Shown here: piece by piece, positions 10,722 through 20,793 of the stretch
Position numbering within the stretch: position 1 is the first letter of the stretch
Layout of the letters: every line of letters begins with the position of its first letter
NCBI GenBank assembly: GCA_026936325.1
Contig: JAPTHN010000080.1
Coordinates: 496,001 to 560,000, forward strand
Direction: 5' to 3'
Source: Platynereis dumerilii
Lineage: Eukaryota > Annelida > Polychaeta > Phyllodocida > Nereididae
DNA length: 64,000 nt
Notes under the pieces: generated by a model
Told to the model about the DNA's origin: nothing
What the model saw: only the letters and a program-made list of their open reading frames with translations
The model's database searches: none
Made by a program: the position numbers and the translations under genes

Positions 10722-11930
10722 CAGTGGCGTAGCCAGGGGGGGGGCAAGGTGGGGCAATTGCCCCACCTGTGGCTACTCTTGCCCCCCCCCTCTTGCCCCC
10801 CCTCTGGCTCTGGAGTAAAAAAAGTAGAATTAGCCTGAAAACTCCTGTGCATGATCTAGTTTTACTATTCTTCTAAGGATGCCCACTAGCAAATAGTGTT
10901 TCAAACGCCCACCTAATATATTTATTTGGCCCAGCGACTTGTGGAGCCGAAAAAATCAAGGTCTAGAAACACCGTCTGGACTCTCCTCAATTTGTCAAAT
11001 TTATTCAGCCATATAGTGAGGCCTTCCATGAGCAATATAGGCCTACGAACTCTGCAAAATTGCAGTGACGATCCCCGTGTCCAGTGCTTCTTGTGAGCGA
11101 AGCTTCTCTGCTGTGAAGGCATTGGAGGGGATAAAAACCTTTGTGAGAAATTCATGGCAGATGAGAAGCTCTCAAACTTAGTCATTCATATTGCACGGCA
11201 AAGGTCAAATTCATTTGATTTGGATGAGTTTGTAGACATATTTGTAAACACTCACAATAACAGAAGGATCATGCTTCTTTAACTCATATCTGAGACTAAT
11301 GTTGCTACATTCCATTCAGCAATAATTCTATGTGAAATTTAGTTTTCTATGTTATCACACAGCTCTGTTCTAATTAAAGATCCGGAAAGTTTTTCATTAT
11401 TCTATATCACAATCCAATATAATTATATTTAGTCTGATGAAAATGCAATTATTCTGTTCTAGTGTGATTACATTGCTAAGATGACGATTGCTATGTGATG
11501 ATAATTATAACTTTTCTGTTTCTTGTTCAAGACTGAAAGATTTTCATTGTGACAACTGAAATCCTGTTAGATAAAAATTACACTTTTCTGATGTTTTTTA
11601 TGGGTTTTTCATCCTCTGAGGATCCAATCATCTAGATCAAATGTTTAGTGGCATTCAGTTACGCAAATTTATATGAGATAATGAACACTTAGACATTTAG
11701 CGGCAAAATAATCTAAGGCCTTGAAATGATATGCAAATACAACATATAGTTAAATTTAATGCACTTCATGTTCCATTTAACATGTTTACTTGCTTAGTGA
11801 TGAGTGACCATTGTGGGAGTCCAAAAAATGTCGATAAATATCGATAAATCAGTCATGTATCTTGCCCCCCCTCAAAAAGTACTGCCCCACTCACTACCCC
11901 ACCTGTGGCAGAGACCTGGCTACACCACTG
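10722..11930 (+). mobile_element. hAT-type DNA transposon remnant inserted in a LINE
   Basis: The left end CAGTGGCGTAGCCAGG and the right end CCTGGCTACACCACTG form an imperfect terminal inverted repeat of hAT type. The element cuts a LINE: GVRT lies to the left, and LAVY...GQYLL-like sequence resumes on the right. I see no 8-bp target duplication, since GGTCAGAA on the left does not match CTGCTTGC on the right, so target bases may have been lost. G/C-rich stretches lie just inside each end, and a transposase piece at 11050-11281 supports the class. Confidence 0.8.
11050..11281 (+). pseudogene. hAT transposase C-terminal dimerisation domain, decayed
   Basis: One + frame reads LCKIAVTIPVSSASCERSFS then AVKALEGIKTFVRNS, the signature CERSFS...IKT(F/Y)(V/L)R block that opens the hAT C-terminal dimerisation region. 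After an apparent frameshift near 11153 the next frame reads ADEKLSNLVIHIARQRSN and then FDLDEFVDIFVNTHNNRR, ending IMLL and a stop at 11279-11281. That order is what hAT/ZMYM-type transposases show at their C-terminus. The catalytic core is absent. It lies inside the TIRs at 10722 and 11930, which confirms the element class. Confidence 0.85.
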
Positions 11931-12008
11931 CTGCTTGCTGTCTATATATTAAATGGAATCGGCCAGTATCTGCTAAGATAGCTATTGTAGAAGACTGACT
12001 TCTGACCC
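11931..12008 (+). pseudogene. Right half of the split LINE fragment
   Basis: LAVY is followed, in a shifted frame, by GIGQYLL. This matches the LAVYGETGRFQL segment of the related LINE at 38122-39855 directly after its GVR motif, so this is the LINE resuming after the hAT insertion. It is broken again at 12009 by another CAGTGGTGTAGCC-type end. Confidence 0.65.
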
Positions 12009-12969
12009 AGTGGTGTAGCCCGAGTGGGATATGGGAGTCCTCGGGTGAATATATTCCATATCCATAAAGCAAGGTCACTGTATAATATTTTTATTGACAA
12101 TGGTCAAGATGATTTTCTAAATCTGAAAACAAGCTAAGCAATTCTGCATGGTAAAACTTTTTCATTGACAATATGTATTTCCATGGCTGTCAGCTTCCAG
12201 ATATGATAATGTGATTGTGTCAGGACCTATTGCATGTTGATGAAAATTAAATTTGCTGAATTTTGATGTCTGTAAATAAATGCTGCTCCTAATAGAAGTG
12301 GAGCTATGCAATGCTCCATAATGCTTGTCATGAAATCCCAGAGCTGGTCAATCTGGTGACGTCACAATGAGTACAACTGCACTGGTGGGTGGTGACGTCA
12401 TGGTAACATAACAATATGATGATTCTGATGGATATATTTCATATCCCACCTCATGAATATTCAATGAGGTGGATATATTTCATATCCATCCACTTGCATA
12501 TTTAATGAGGTGGATATATTTCATATCCATCTACCTGCATGTTTTATGAGGTATATATGGAAATATATAAAGTGACTAATCAGCCAATCAGAGTGCAGGA
12601 TTTTTGCTAGTCAAAGGATATATATATTTAAACATAATATGATGTACTCTTGTATATATGTCTGTATTATAACTAGAATTTTTTATTTTTTTATGCTCTT
12701 GTTTCTTTGTTGTTGTTTTTGGTTTTCCCTGTACATTGTACCATGTTCTTATTGTTTTGTAACTGACAGTTTGGTCATATGCGACCTTTTTTGTCAATAA
12801 AAACGTACTACTATTTAAATACTTATAACGTCACGATTCATTTATAGATTCACGTGCTTGTGCTTCAGGCAGTAAGTTGGGGATGCACATAAATGTCCCT
12901 GTAGTCCAGTAAGGGTTAATTCACACAAGAGCGAGTGATAGTGTACGAAGTGCCCTGACGTTGTTTTGT
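12009..12969. other. Non-coding region with a 41-bp tandem repeat
   Basis: It opens with CAGTGGTGTAGCC, like a hAT end, but I find no partner end. Two TGACGTCA-type sites occur near 12358 and 12393. At about 12425-12560 a 41-bp unit recurs at least three times, each with GGATATATTTCATATCC, an imperfect hairpin. The block 12866-12900 is the inverted partner of 7381-7415. No gene is seen. Confidence 0.6.
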
Positions 12970-13252
12970 TTTTATCACCTGGTTTTACCTCAAATTTTCA
13001 ATTATAAAGAGAGACTATTTTCTGCCATTACAAAAATGTGACGTCGCCATGGAGCAACAATGGATGTGACGTCACAATCCCATTGTTTTGGCCATTGCTT
13101 GGTTTGTGATGTCATCAGGCATCTGAAATGCTGGTGATGTCATAACCATTGTTAAAAAATATCACCCTTGAAGGGTGGTATTTTTTACAATATCATAGGC
13201 CCTGATATTTTGACTGTAAACAGTGATATTCACAGCCAACCAGGTGATAAAA
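12970..13252. mobile_element. MITE with 15-bp TIRs and TGACGTCA-like sites
   Basis: Perfect TIRs TTTTATCACCTGGTT / AACCAGGTGATAAAA bound a 283-bp element. Inside are TGACGTC-type or TGATGTC-type sites near 13038, 13067, 13108 and 13135, and an inner inverted pair around the ATATCA/TGATAT blocks. A diverged second copy occurs at 54180-54455. No target duplication is clear, so the superfamily is left open. Confidence 0.85.
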
Positions 13253-14116
13253 TGCACATACTTCAGCGCAGCCTGGTTGCCTAGCAACATAGCATCGTGA
13301 TTGCTTCAGGCTCTGAAAAAGTTGTGAAGTTACCATTTTCTACATTTTGTTTCTAACAGCACAACTGCTAGTAAATTGCCATTTAAATTAGATCTAATGC
13401 AGCTAGAAGCATAATTTGAATGCAGTAACATCTATTCTATACTACTTTAAAGTGTCAGCTTCCCAGCTTTATCAAACAATTTTCAAGGTTGAATTCAGTC
13501 AACAGTGTCTAATTTCACTTTATTTCTTTAAATTGACATTGGCACAGTCATGGTACTGCAGCAAGAAAATGACGAGGTGAATTTTTTTTATTTTTTGCCA
13601 TTTGTTTGAATATAATTTGTTTATGATGTACACAAATTTAAAAAAAAATCTATATGACCGTTTTCTAAGAATTTGATTAAAGCCAAAATTGATGCATGCG
13701 AAATCTGCAATTTATTAGTGTGTTGCTGATCTATGATGACTTACAGTAAAAAGTATTTTAACCTTTTTCTCCAAGTTTGAGGCAAATGAATTATTGTTCA
13801 CCCACAAGAAGACATTTTTGTGTGACTAAATATATATTATGCTTTATCCTGTGCACATAACCAAAAACTCAATTTATGACTTCTGAGCAGTCATCAGGCT
13901 AAACATGCTGTTACCATGGCAACCAAACCAGTCAGTGAAATTTTTTTGTTTTTCATTTTTGGAATGTATGGGTCCAATAGAGCTTTTTTTCCTAGCAATT
14001 TTGAGCTGTAATCACCTGAAATTCCGATTATGGACACTTAGAGGATTACTGGCCACTGAGAAAAACAATGTAAAACAAGAAAACATTCAAACTTTCTAAC
14101 TGGTTTATATAAAAAC
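13253..14116. other. Unannotated stretch
   Basis: AT-rich sequence without recognisable coding or repeats beyond short homopolymers. The open frame at 13905-14099 has no family signature. Confidence 0.45.
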
Positions 14117-14604
14117 TAGACCCCGAAGTCGACTACATAAAGTCGACTAGTGAAGTCATAGTTAGCTCTCCAAGCAGCAAGTTGATGTTCAGTTAAGTCA
14201 AGTCAAAGTTGAGTCAGCTAAAGTCAAGTCATTGTTGCATAACTTTGCCAATTTTTATCTTACATAAATGCTTTTGGTATCATTTTAAACTGCATAAAAA
14301 GCACAACATACCCCACAATTTTTTAGGACCTTTGCAAAATCTATGCAACATTAAATTACCTAAATATCATTTACATTTGCTAACTGCACAGTTTTTCGAT
14401 TGCACAAATTCTGAAATTTCTGACTTCGCAATGTACTCTTGAAAAATATTTAACAGGTGGCCACCGCTAAATTGCCTTAGTAGCTGAAGTAAGTTTAAGT
14501 TATTTCAAGTCAAGTGAAGTCAGAGTTTGACAACTTAGTTGACTAGTCAGTGATGTTCCTACCAAGCAAGTCAGAGTTTTAACACTGACTGACTTCGGGG
14601 TCTA
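14117..14604. mobile_element. hAT-type MITE, copy 1, perfect 8-bp TSD
   Basis: TIRs TAGACCCCGAAGTC / GACTTCGGGGTCTA (14 bp, perfect) are flanked by ATAAAAAC at 14109-14116 and again at 14605-14612. An 8-bp duplication indicates hAT-type transposition. Internal sequence next to both ends is built from AGTCA-rich repeats, plausible transposase-binding subterminal sites. A nearly identical copy lies at 28901-29389, so the family was active recently. The 77-codon open frame inside both copies has no known domain and I treat it as incidental. Confidence 0.95.
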
Positions 14605-16047
14605 ATAAAAACTGTCAAAATTCATAATTAAAAGGAATTGTGCTAACTGTGATGCCACTCTTCAACAGAACACAGTTTTCCAGGTGTAACCGTCTGAAAC
14701 AAAATGCAACAACTTAAAACTGTGACTATCCACTTCTGGCGACTAAAGTCATTTTTGAGATTATGGAGATTTACAACTGTTAATGCCTTAGGAAAAAAAG
14801 CTCTAGTAGAGTACCTGTGTAAAATTTTAGAAAACCTATATGATCAAACTACCATACGTGAGTCACCTTAAAGTGAGCTTTTTAGATTTTTATGGTTCCT
14901 CTGCGTAATTGTTGCAGGATGACTTTCAAAATGGCTGACGAAAGCTGAAAGTGCATGTTAGAAAATTGTATTTTGCCTAGGAAAGTTTTTCTTTTCAGTA
15001 CAGAAGATTGCACTTAGCATGTCACTTTTATGTCAGAGAATATCTGTGGAAAAAAATGTAGCGCTGGCATGTCTGGTTATTTACAGATGATTATCATGAT
15101 TTCATATTTGTAGACATTTGAGGTAAAAATACATCATTTTTCTTACAATCTTCATTGGTCGAGAGAAGGTATGACTCTACTTTCTCCTGAAAAGTGACAT
15201 AGCGTTTTACATGGTTGACCATGGTAATCTGAGCCATTGATCTCCTAACTGGGACTGACTTTAGCGGTTTCAAGTGACAGTTTCAGTTTAGTACACACAT
15301 TCTGCAAGTCCAATACTGAGCATTCTGATGATTGGGATCAGGTCATCCATGTAATGACTGTTTATACAAAAGGAAACATGTATAATTGTGAATGTAACAT
15401 TTTCTTACAGGAGGGGCTCAGCTTCGGTTGCAGGACAATGTGGGGCTACCAATCGTGGGGTCCCTGATTTGATTTGATTTTCTTATGATCATTCGAATGT
15501 TGGCCACATTACTTGGCCACCATCCTTTCCTGGGGGACCATTCAGAATTTATGATTCTGCGGGGGGGGGGGGTAATTGGGAGTTGTGTTGGAAACTTTCT
15601 TTCAAAAATTTAAACCCCCCTTTGGTTTCATACTTATTTGTACCTCTCTACAGTACATCCCCTTTTCTTTTATTAAAATTCCATTCCCCCTTAAGAATGT
15701 TATGAGTACTATGTACCCCCCTTGAAACATGTGTGAAAAATTGGTGCACCGTCACGCAAAACTCCCACCCCACTTGAAGCATGTAGCACAAAATCAGGTG
15801 AAACTTCTATCTCCCCCTCAACCCCATCCTCACCTGTCAGTGTTAGGATAGTATACCTACCCTGACATGGTCCCACAACCACACACACAGAATTCACAGT
15901 TGACTTAGTGCACGCACTGAACTGAGGTTCGAAACAGGTTGTTACAACAAAGTCAATGCCAAACAATGCTAAACAAGATAATCCAGCTTGCTATTTTGTA
16001 ACAGGGCCCCTCAAAACACTGTCAGAGCATAAGAATATATGACTCAG
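14605..16047. other. Non-coding region, with a degenerate Harbinger-like MITE at about 15536-15780
   Basis: GGGACCATTCAGAATTTATGA near 15536, followed by a G run, resembles the end of the MITE at 22644. Further in, CTTGAAACATGTGTGAAAA and GCAAAACTCCCACCCC recall its internal parts, so a decayed copy is likely. Near 15413 a good acceptor (TTTTCTTACAG) precedes a short open stretch, but I see no matching donor. The open frame 15709-15966 lies in the MITE remnant. Confidence 0.5.
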
Positions 16048-16190
16048 CCAGGGACTTTATGCCCAAGAAAAGATAATTGAAACATTTGAGCATCCATTTA
16101 TCCACATTGAATTGTTCATGGACTATATTTATATGGCATGGGATATCGATTTTTGGGAATTGCTAACAGGACAAATCCTAGGATCGAAAG
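16048..16190 (+). CDS. Host-gene exon a (unidentified protein)
   Basis: Open in one frame from an AG at 16046-16047 to a consensus donor (AAAG|GTAAGA) at 16191. Its 47 complete codons begin QGLYAQEKIIETFEHPF and end FWELLTGQILGSK, leaving one base (phase 1). The next supported + exon at 19899 starts with two bases, so the phases fit. The reading is rich in hydrophobic and aromatic residues, unlike the nearby junk frames. The acceptor is weak because its upstream tract is not pyrimidine-rich, so the left edge is uncertain; an in-frame TGA just upstream limits how far it can extend. I do not recognise the family. The intron that follows holds an antisense LINE. Confidence 0.6.
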
Positions 16191-16309
16191 GTAAGAGAAA
16201 ATTCTCCTACTGCTATGTCAACACAGAATTTTTTGCCAATTCACATTGAAAGTTTGGAGGCTGTTAGTCAAATATCAAAGATGTTTCAAGGTTACACTTT
16301 GCATATATA

Positions 16310-18261
16310 GTTCTTTATTCATGCAAATAGCATACATGGAAACAGAATAACAGTACATAATTTAAAAAGTTACATGTAAAAGATAAAATATTAAAGAGAT
16401 AAAATTAAGAAAACTAGGCTAAACACATAAATTCTAAAATAGATAAAATTTCATGTTTCTCTAAAAACACTTCATCACAGTTGTCTCTCATATCACAGAG
16501 TTCTCGAACCTGTTTACCTATTCTTATATCACAGTCAGACACCTCTTTCTTCCAAGCACTTTCTATTAATCTACAAGCATCATTAGCACCAGTTTTGATT
16601 AGAGTCCACACACTGACATTGCAATAATCGGCGACATACTTGAGGTTTTTATAAAGTCTTGAATTTTCATATAAGCAGGATTTGAAAATCTCATTCACTC
16701 CTACATTTGAGTGATTATACCCATTTAAAAAGTGTTTGATGAACCTTTTGTACAGAACTACATTACATGGCATGCAGTCACTAATATGAGGCAAAAGTAA
16801 GCTGTGAGTCCTGAATGGCAATGACCAAACTCTTCTTATAGCCTTACGCCATGCAACATTAAGGTCATTGAATGACTTATCATACATCATACATGCATTA
16901 CTGCCATATATACTCATACATTATTGATTAAATAATTTACTTTTCACATTAGCAGAAACACCTGCGAAATTTGCGAGATATGTATTTACCTTACCAATGA
17001 AATCTGTTTTTACATGTTTTACTAGAGGGTCATTAAGATTATTAGTCAGGGTATGACCAAGATATTTAATTTCGTTTACAAGTGGCACCTTTACACCATT
17101 TATAAGTGGCACCTTTACACCATTTATAAATTGTATAAAACGGGGCATAGATTAGGTCCACAGTGACTACATACACATTCTAAGTGGTTTTCTATAGCTG
17201 ACAGCAATTTGATTTTACAAGAGTTGACTTTTTCGGAAACATGTGCTTTCTCCAAGCCAATGTTTTGATCAAACAGGAAGTCATGTCCAGCATGTACAGT
17301 GCTGCCACGTTGTTGCACCATGCCTGACCACATGCACCATGTTTCAGTGAAGTAATCATTAAAAGAAAGTCTCTGGTGTGAGTAATATAAATCATAGTTT
17401 GACATTGTTAAAGCAACTGATTGAATGTTTGAAGGTTGTGACTGTTGTCTTGTTTTCTGTTTTAATTATTTTCTTTGTAGAAAACCATTCACAATTATTT
17501 AAAGCACGGATTTTAAACGCCGGAAATACGCTGTAAAAAGATTAGCATATTCATAAAACTCTGTCATTTTATAGTGCTTGTTGGCAGGGTAAGTATGTAA
17601 TGGCAGGATGCTCAACCCAGTCATAAATTCTTAATAGTACCTCACTGATATCATAGAAAATGCTTTTGGTCAAGACATGATCATTTAGTCTAAATAGATG
17701 TGAATAAAGCCATTCAGAGTCGGCTTGAAACTGATAAAATATCAATTGAAACAATCAACAGTTGTACACAGGAGTTGTACACAGGTGTGTGAAATACAAC
17801 AATTCATGAAGAAATGAAAGAGTTTGTCTGGATTGCAGTTTGACTTGTGAAATTTCACGAACTTTCTCTGAAAGGAATACAGTGGGATTACTTTTCAGTA
17901 TATGGGATTATAGCTAAGGAAGTTGTGATTATCTGGAGCTACTTATGACCATGTCTTGTGGCAGCATTCAACCGCAAAGCAATAATTGCATGCATTCTTC
18001 TGAGAGCATGTTTTAAGTGATCTGATATTTGACCCTTGTATCCATCGCTCTTGCTGCTCTTAAGATCACCAATGGCCTTAGTAACTTCAGATTCAAATAT
18101 TACATGCTCTGCCACATTTGTGTTGACAATTTCTCTGTTTATGTATTCATGCAGTTTGATCATTTCTAAATCACAGGATGGCACTGAAGTGTACACGGGT
18201 GCTACATCACAATGTTGTTACCTATTGTTTAAGAAATAGGTCATGTTTATGTCAACACATA
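16310..18261 (-). mobile_element. Decayed LINE, RT domain in pieces
   Basis: Read on the minus strand: 18196-17939 has the early RT block VTKAIGDLKSSKSDGYKGQI followed by SDHLKHALRRMHAI, a LINE RT fingers pattern. 17405-17124 is an open frame of unknown origin (...HLECVCSHCGPNLC). 17148-16414 is the RT C-terminal part (IKYLGHTLTN, then AWRKAIRRVWSLPFRTHS). One in-frame stop (16921-16923) splits this last part, and a 24-bp tandem duplication (GGTGTAAAGGTGCCACT...) lies near 17085-17125. The YADD block is missing, so an internal deletion is likely. The 3' end carries AATAAAGAAC near 16310. Part of its 5' flank (18202-18261) is repeated inverted at 30454-30513. Confidence 0.85.
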
Positions 18262-19003
18262 GTGACCATGAATTTGACCCAGAAATTGTATGTCAGGTAG
18301 GAAAATAATTTTTGTGACAATTCAATCAAATTTATTTACACAAAAAGGTGGTCAATGACTAAAACAAATCCTCATGTAACAAATATGATTTAAATTTTGA
18401 GTATTTGACCAGCATATTTGGAGGAGATAGCTCTATAAGTTGTGCAAGGCCACAGAATTTTCTCTCAGGATAGTTTCATATGCTGTAAAATACACTGAAG
18501 TACATTTCTATGCAAATTATTGCTTCTTTACAGACTATAGACTAAAGAAAAGACATCTTGGCACAAAAAAGATCATTCAATGATGTAATAAGTTCTCAAC
18601 ATGCATAACAAGTTATTTAATTGTAGTGACATTGTGCTCATTGTCAAGACATTGTGTGATACTTCTGACCTTCTAGTTCAAGAAGCATCAACGGATTGGG
18701 TCAGTATGATTGAAGTTCAACAGACTGAGGCATGCAGTTAAAGAAAAAAAGACTGAGGCGTACAGTAACGGGGCAGTGTAGGGGTTTATGGGTAAAAATC
18801 AACACAGCAACACAGGCCTTCTTAAAAATATGACATTGCGACATAGAGCCACGGGCGGAGGTATCAAGAATGAGACAAAAACACTTAAGGGCATGCGATT
18901 CCATTGCTGAGAGTCGCCCGATTCAGTCAACAAAATGCTTCCCTTGCAGTAGTGGCATGGTTTTCAAATATGTGCAATAGTGCATTCTGTTCACAAAACT
19001 TAC
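18262..19003. other. Intronic or intergenic spacer
   Basis: No supported gene or repeat. Short open frames on both strands lack family signatures. Confidence 0.45.
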
Positions 19004-19115
19004 CTTGAACACCTGGGCCTTTCATAAATACTTCAAAGTCTCCCACTTTTGCATAATATTTTACTATTCTTGTGATTTTCGTCAACTTGGTGGAGCCTAT
19101 GACCAATGGCATTTC
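19004..19115 (-). CDS. Opposite-strand exon (unidentified protein)
   Basis: On the minus strand a strong acceptor (TCCTGTTTTACAG|GAAATG) and a consensus donor (GTTCAAG|GTAAGTTTTG) enclose 112 bases with one open frame: EMPLVIGSTKLTKITRIVKY followed by YAKVGDFEVFMKGPGVQ, plus one base. It ends in phase 1. Neither neighbouring exon was found with confidence, so this may be an exon of a nested antisense gene or a pseudo-exon. It lies between two + strand exons of the other gene. I do not recognise the product. Confidence 0.55.
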
Positions 19116-19367
19116 CTGTAAAACAGGAGTCAGTGAGCAGGTCAGGAAGTGGGTCAGGAAGAGGCAAATTATTTATTAACTTTTTTTTAAAGCTCCATAT
19201 TTTTGCCTTTTCATATGTTGAATATAGATTAACAAATTATAAATTGCCATAGGATAATTTTACTATTGAAAATTGTACAAAGCTTCACTTTCAAAATTTG
19301 CATACTTGCTACAGTGCTGCCACACCCGTCAAGCATGATTGAGGATCATTTGATCCCAGCATGTCAG

Positions 19368-19509
19368 GCACTGAGAACATGATGGTCAAATGCAAGAGCA
19401 GTGGACACAGCATTCCTACTATATATAATGTCAAACCAGCACTGGAAATAAACCACATTGTTGAGAAAGGTGAAGAGGCTATTGGAAATTATGGGAAAAA
19501 AATATTACA
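19368..19509 (+). CDS. Candidate alternative exon with the same phases as the next one
   Basis: From an AG at 19366-19367 to a consensus donor (ATATTACA|GTAAGT), 142 bases stay open: two bases, 46 codons (TENMMVKCKSSGHS...EKGEEAIGNYGKKIL), two bases. The phase pattern (1 in, 2 out) equals that of the exon at 19899-20001, so it could join 16190 to 22127 in its place. The two are not similar in sequence, and the acceptor lacks a good pyrimidine tract, so I give it low weight. Confidence 0.3.
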
Positions 19510-19898
19510 GTAAGTGGTTGTTGTTGTTTTTTCTTTTCTTCTTAAGAATGGACAGTAAATTCCTTCAGCCAGCTGTAATTTAATCATGCTTTTATTTCTT
19601 TGTGAACCTGTTGTCATGGGTATATATAACTGCCTAAATTTCTATAAAAATGCTTGAATTTTCAATTTTATTTCTCAGGATGATTGAGCATATTTAATTT
19701 ACAGTTATTGTTAATCAGCTGACATTTTTGCTCTTGTGTGAGCTGCTTCAAACTGTTTTGTTGATATATCCAACTAGCCAGTAGCTGTCACAAACAACAT
19801 TCAACAATCTAACCTGGCATTAAGAGCACAACATTTGTCTTCTAATTGATAAACTGTTAAGATTTATTTCACATGTCTTCTATCTTATTTACAAACAG

Positions 19899-20001
19899 GT
19901 GCAACAATAGCACTGGCTGAAAGACAGAACAAGTTGAGTCTCCACATTTTGAGAATTATTTGTACATTTAGCCTGCACAATGCCAGGATGGATCAATTTC
20001 A
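19899..20001 (+). CDS. Host-gene exon b (unidentified protein)
   Basis: A pyrimidine-rich acceptor (CTTCTATCTTATTTACAAACAG) precedes 103 bases and a donor (TTTCA|GTGAGT) follows. In the phase set by exon a it reads two bases, 33 codons (ATIALAERQNKLSLHILRII then CTFSLHNARMDQF), two bases. It leaves phase 2, which exon c at 22127 accepts (CA plus A gives Gln). The other two frames are stopped or inconsistent with the neighbours. The family is not recognised. Confidence 0.65.
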
Positions 20002-20785
20002 GTGAGTATATCAACATGATCAACTGTCAGTACGATATTATTATACAAAAAATTATATTGGACAATGCCAAGTTCATTCATAAAGTACAGAAAACACAAA
20101 TATTACCCATCGAGGTTTTATAATTTTAATAATGGTCTTTAAATCAGAAAACCCATGAACAAAACTGTTTTATCACAGTGATTCCATCCACCGGTTTATA
20201 TCCAAAATATTTTTAAATGTCTGAAGTTTATGTTTTTTATGTTTTTATCACAGCATGTAAGTGACAGGTATTTTAGTAGTAAAGTTTGGTAGAAAATTAA
20301 CCCTAGCATATATTGAATATTGTTCATGTTTTGCAAATGATTCAGTGATGCTTTTAATTTCAGCAGGATTTATCAACAACATGATTTTCCGTGAGAAGAG
20401 AGGCGCAATGCAATTTAGGGCTATTTTGAAAGGGGCATTTTCTGACAAGTGCACACCTTCTTGACATCATCAAATATAATGATGGATGCTGCAGTATGGT
20501 TTCTGTTGTTCCTTAAATGGATCATTCTATTTTTTTAAGTCTCATTAATAAAACAAGTTCCCATTTATGTTAAGAAAAAGCGACACATTTTTAAAAATTA
20601 TCTATCATTAAAACATACGAACAAAAGATAGCAAATTCTGAAAATTTTAAACCTGTCATACAGAATGATTGATTCTTTTAAATGAACTGTAAATTTCAAT
20701 AAGCTGTTATGAAGCATTCAAAGCATCACAACCAATTTTTTCTGTCTATTGTTTGTATTTGTTGGTGGTGTATGAAAATTGCTTT
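20002..20785. other. Intron sequence
   Basis: Lies between exons b and c. It has chance open frames on both strands at 20248-20464 without a known domain. The native pyrimidine tract and acceptor of exon c (TTGCTTTTGCAG) lie at its right edge, now cut off from the exon by the hAT insertion. Confidence 0.5.
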
Positions 20786-20793
20786 TGCAGATG

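Noticed and set aside
12009-12420. Second hAT element starting CAGTGGTGTAGCC
   Set aside because: No matching right end or target duplication could be found.
14209-14442. 77-codon frame shared by both AGTCA MITEs
   Set aside because: The copies are nearly identical DNA, so conservation of the frame carries no information, and no domain is visible.
15413-15475. Exon after the acceptor TTTTCTTACAG
   Set aside because: All frames stop soon and no consensus donor is present.
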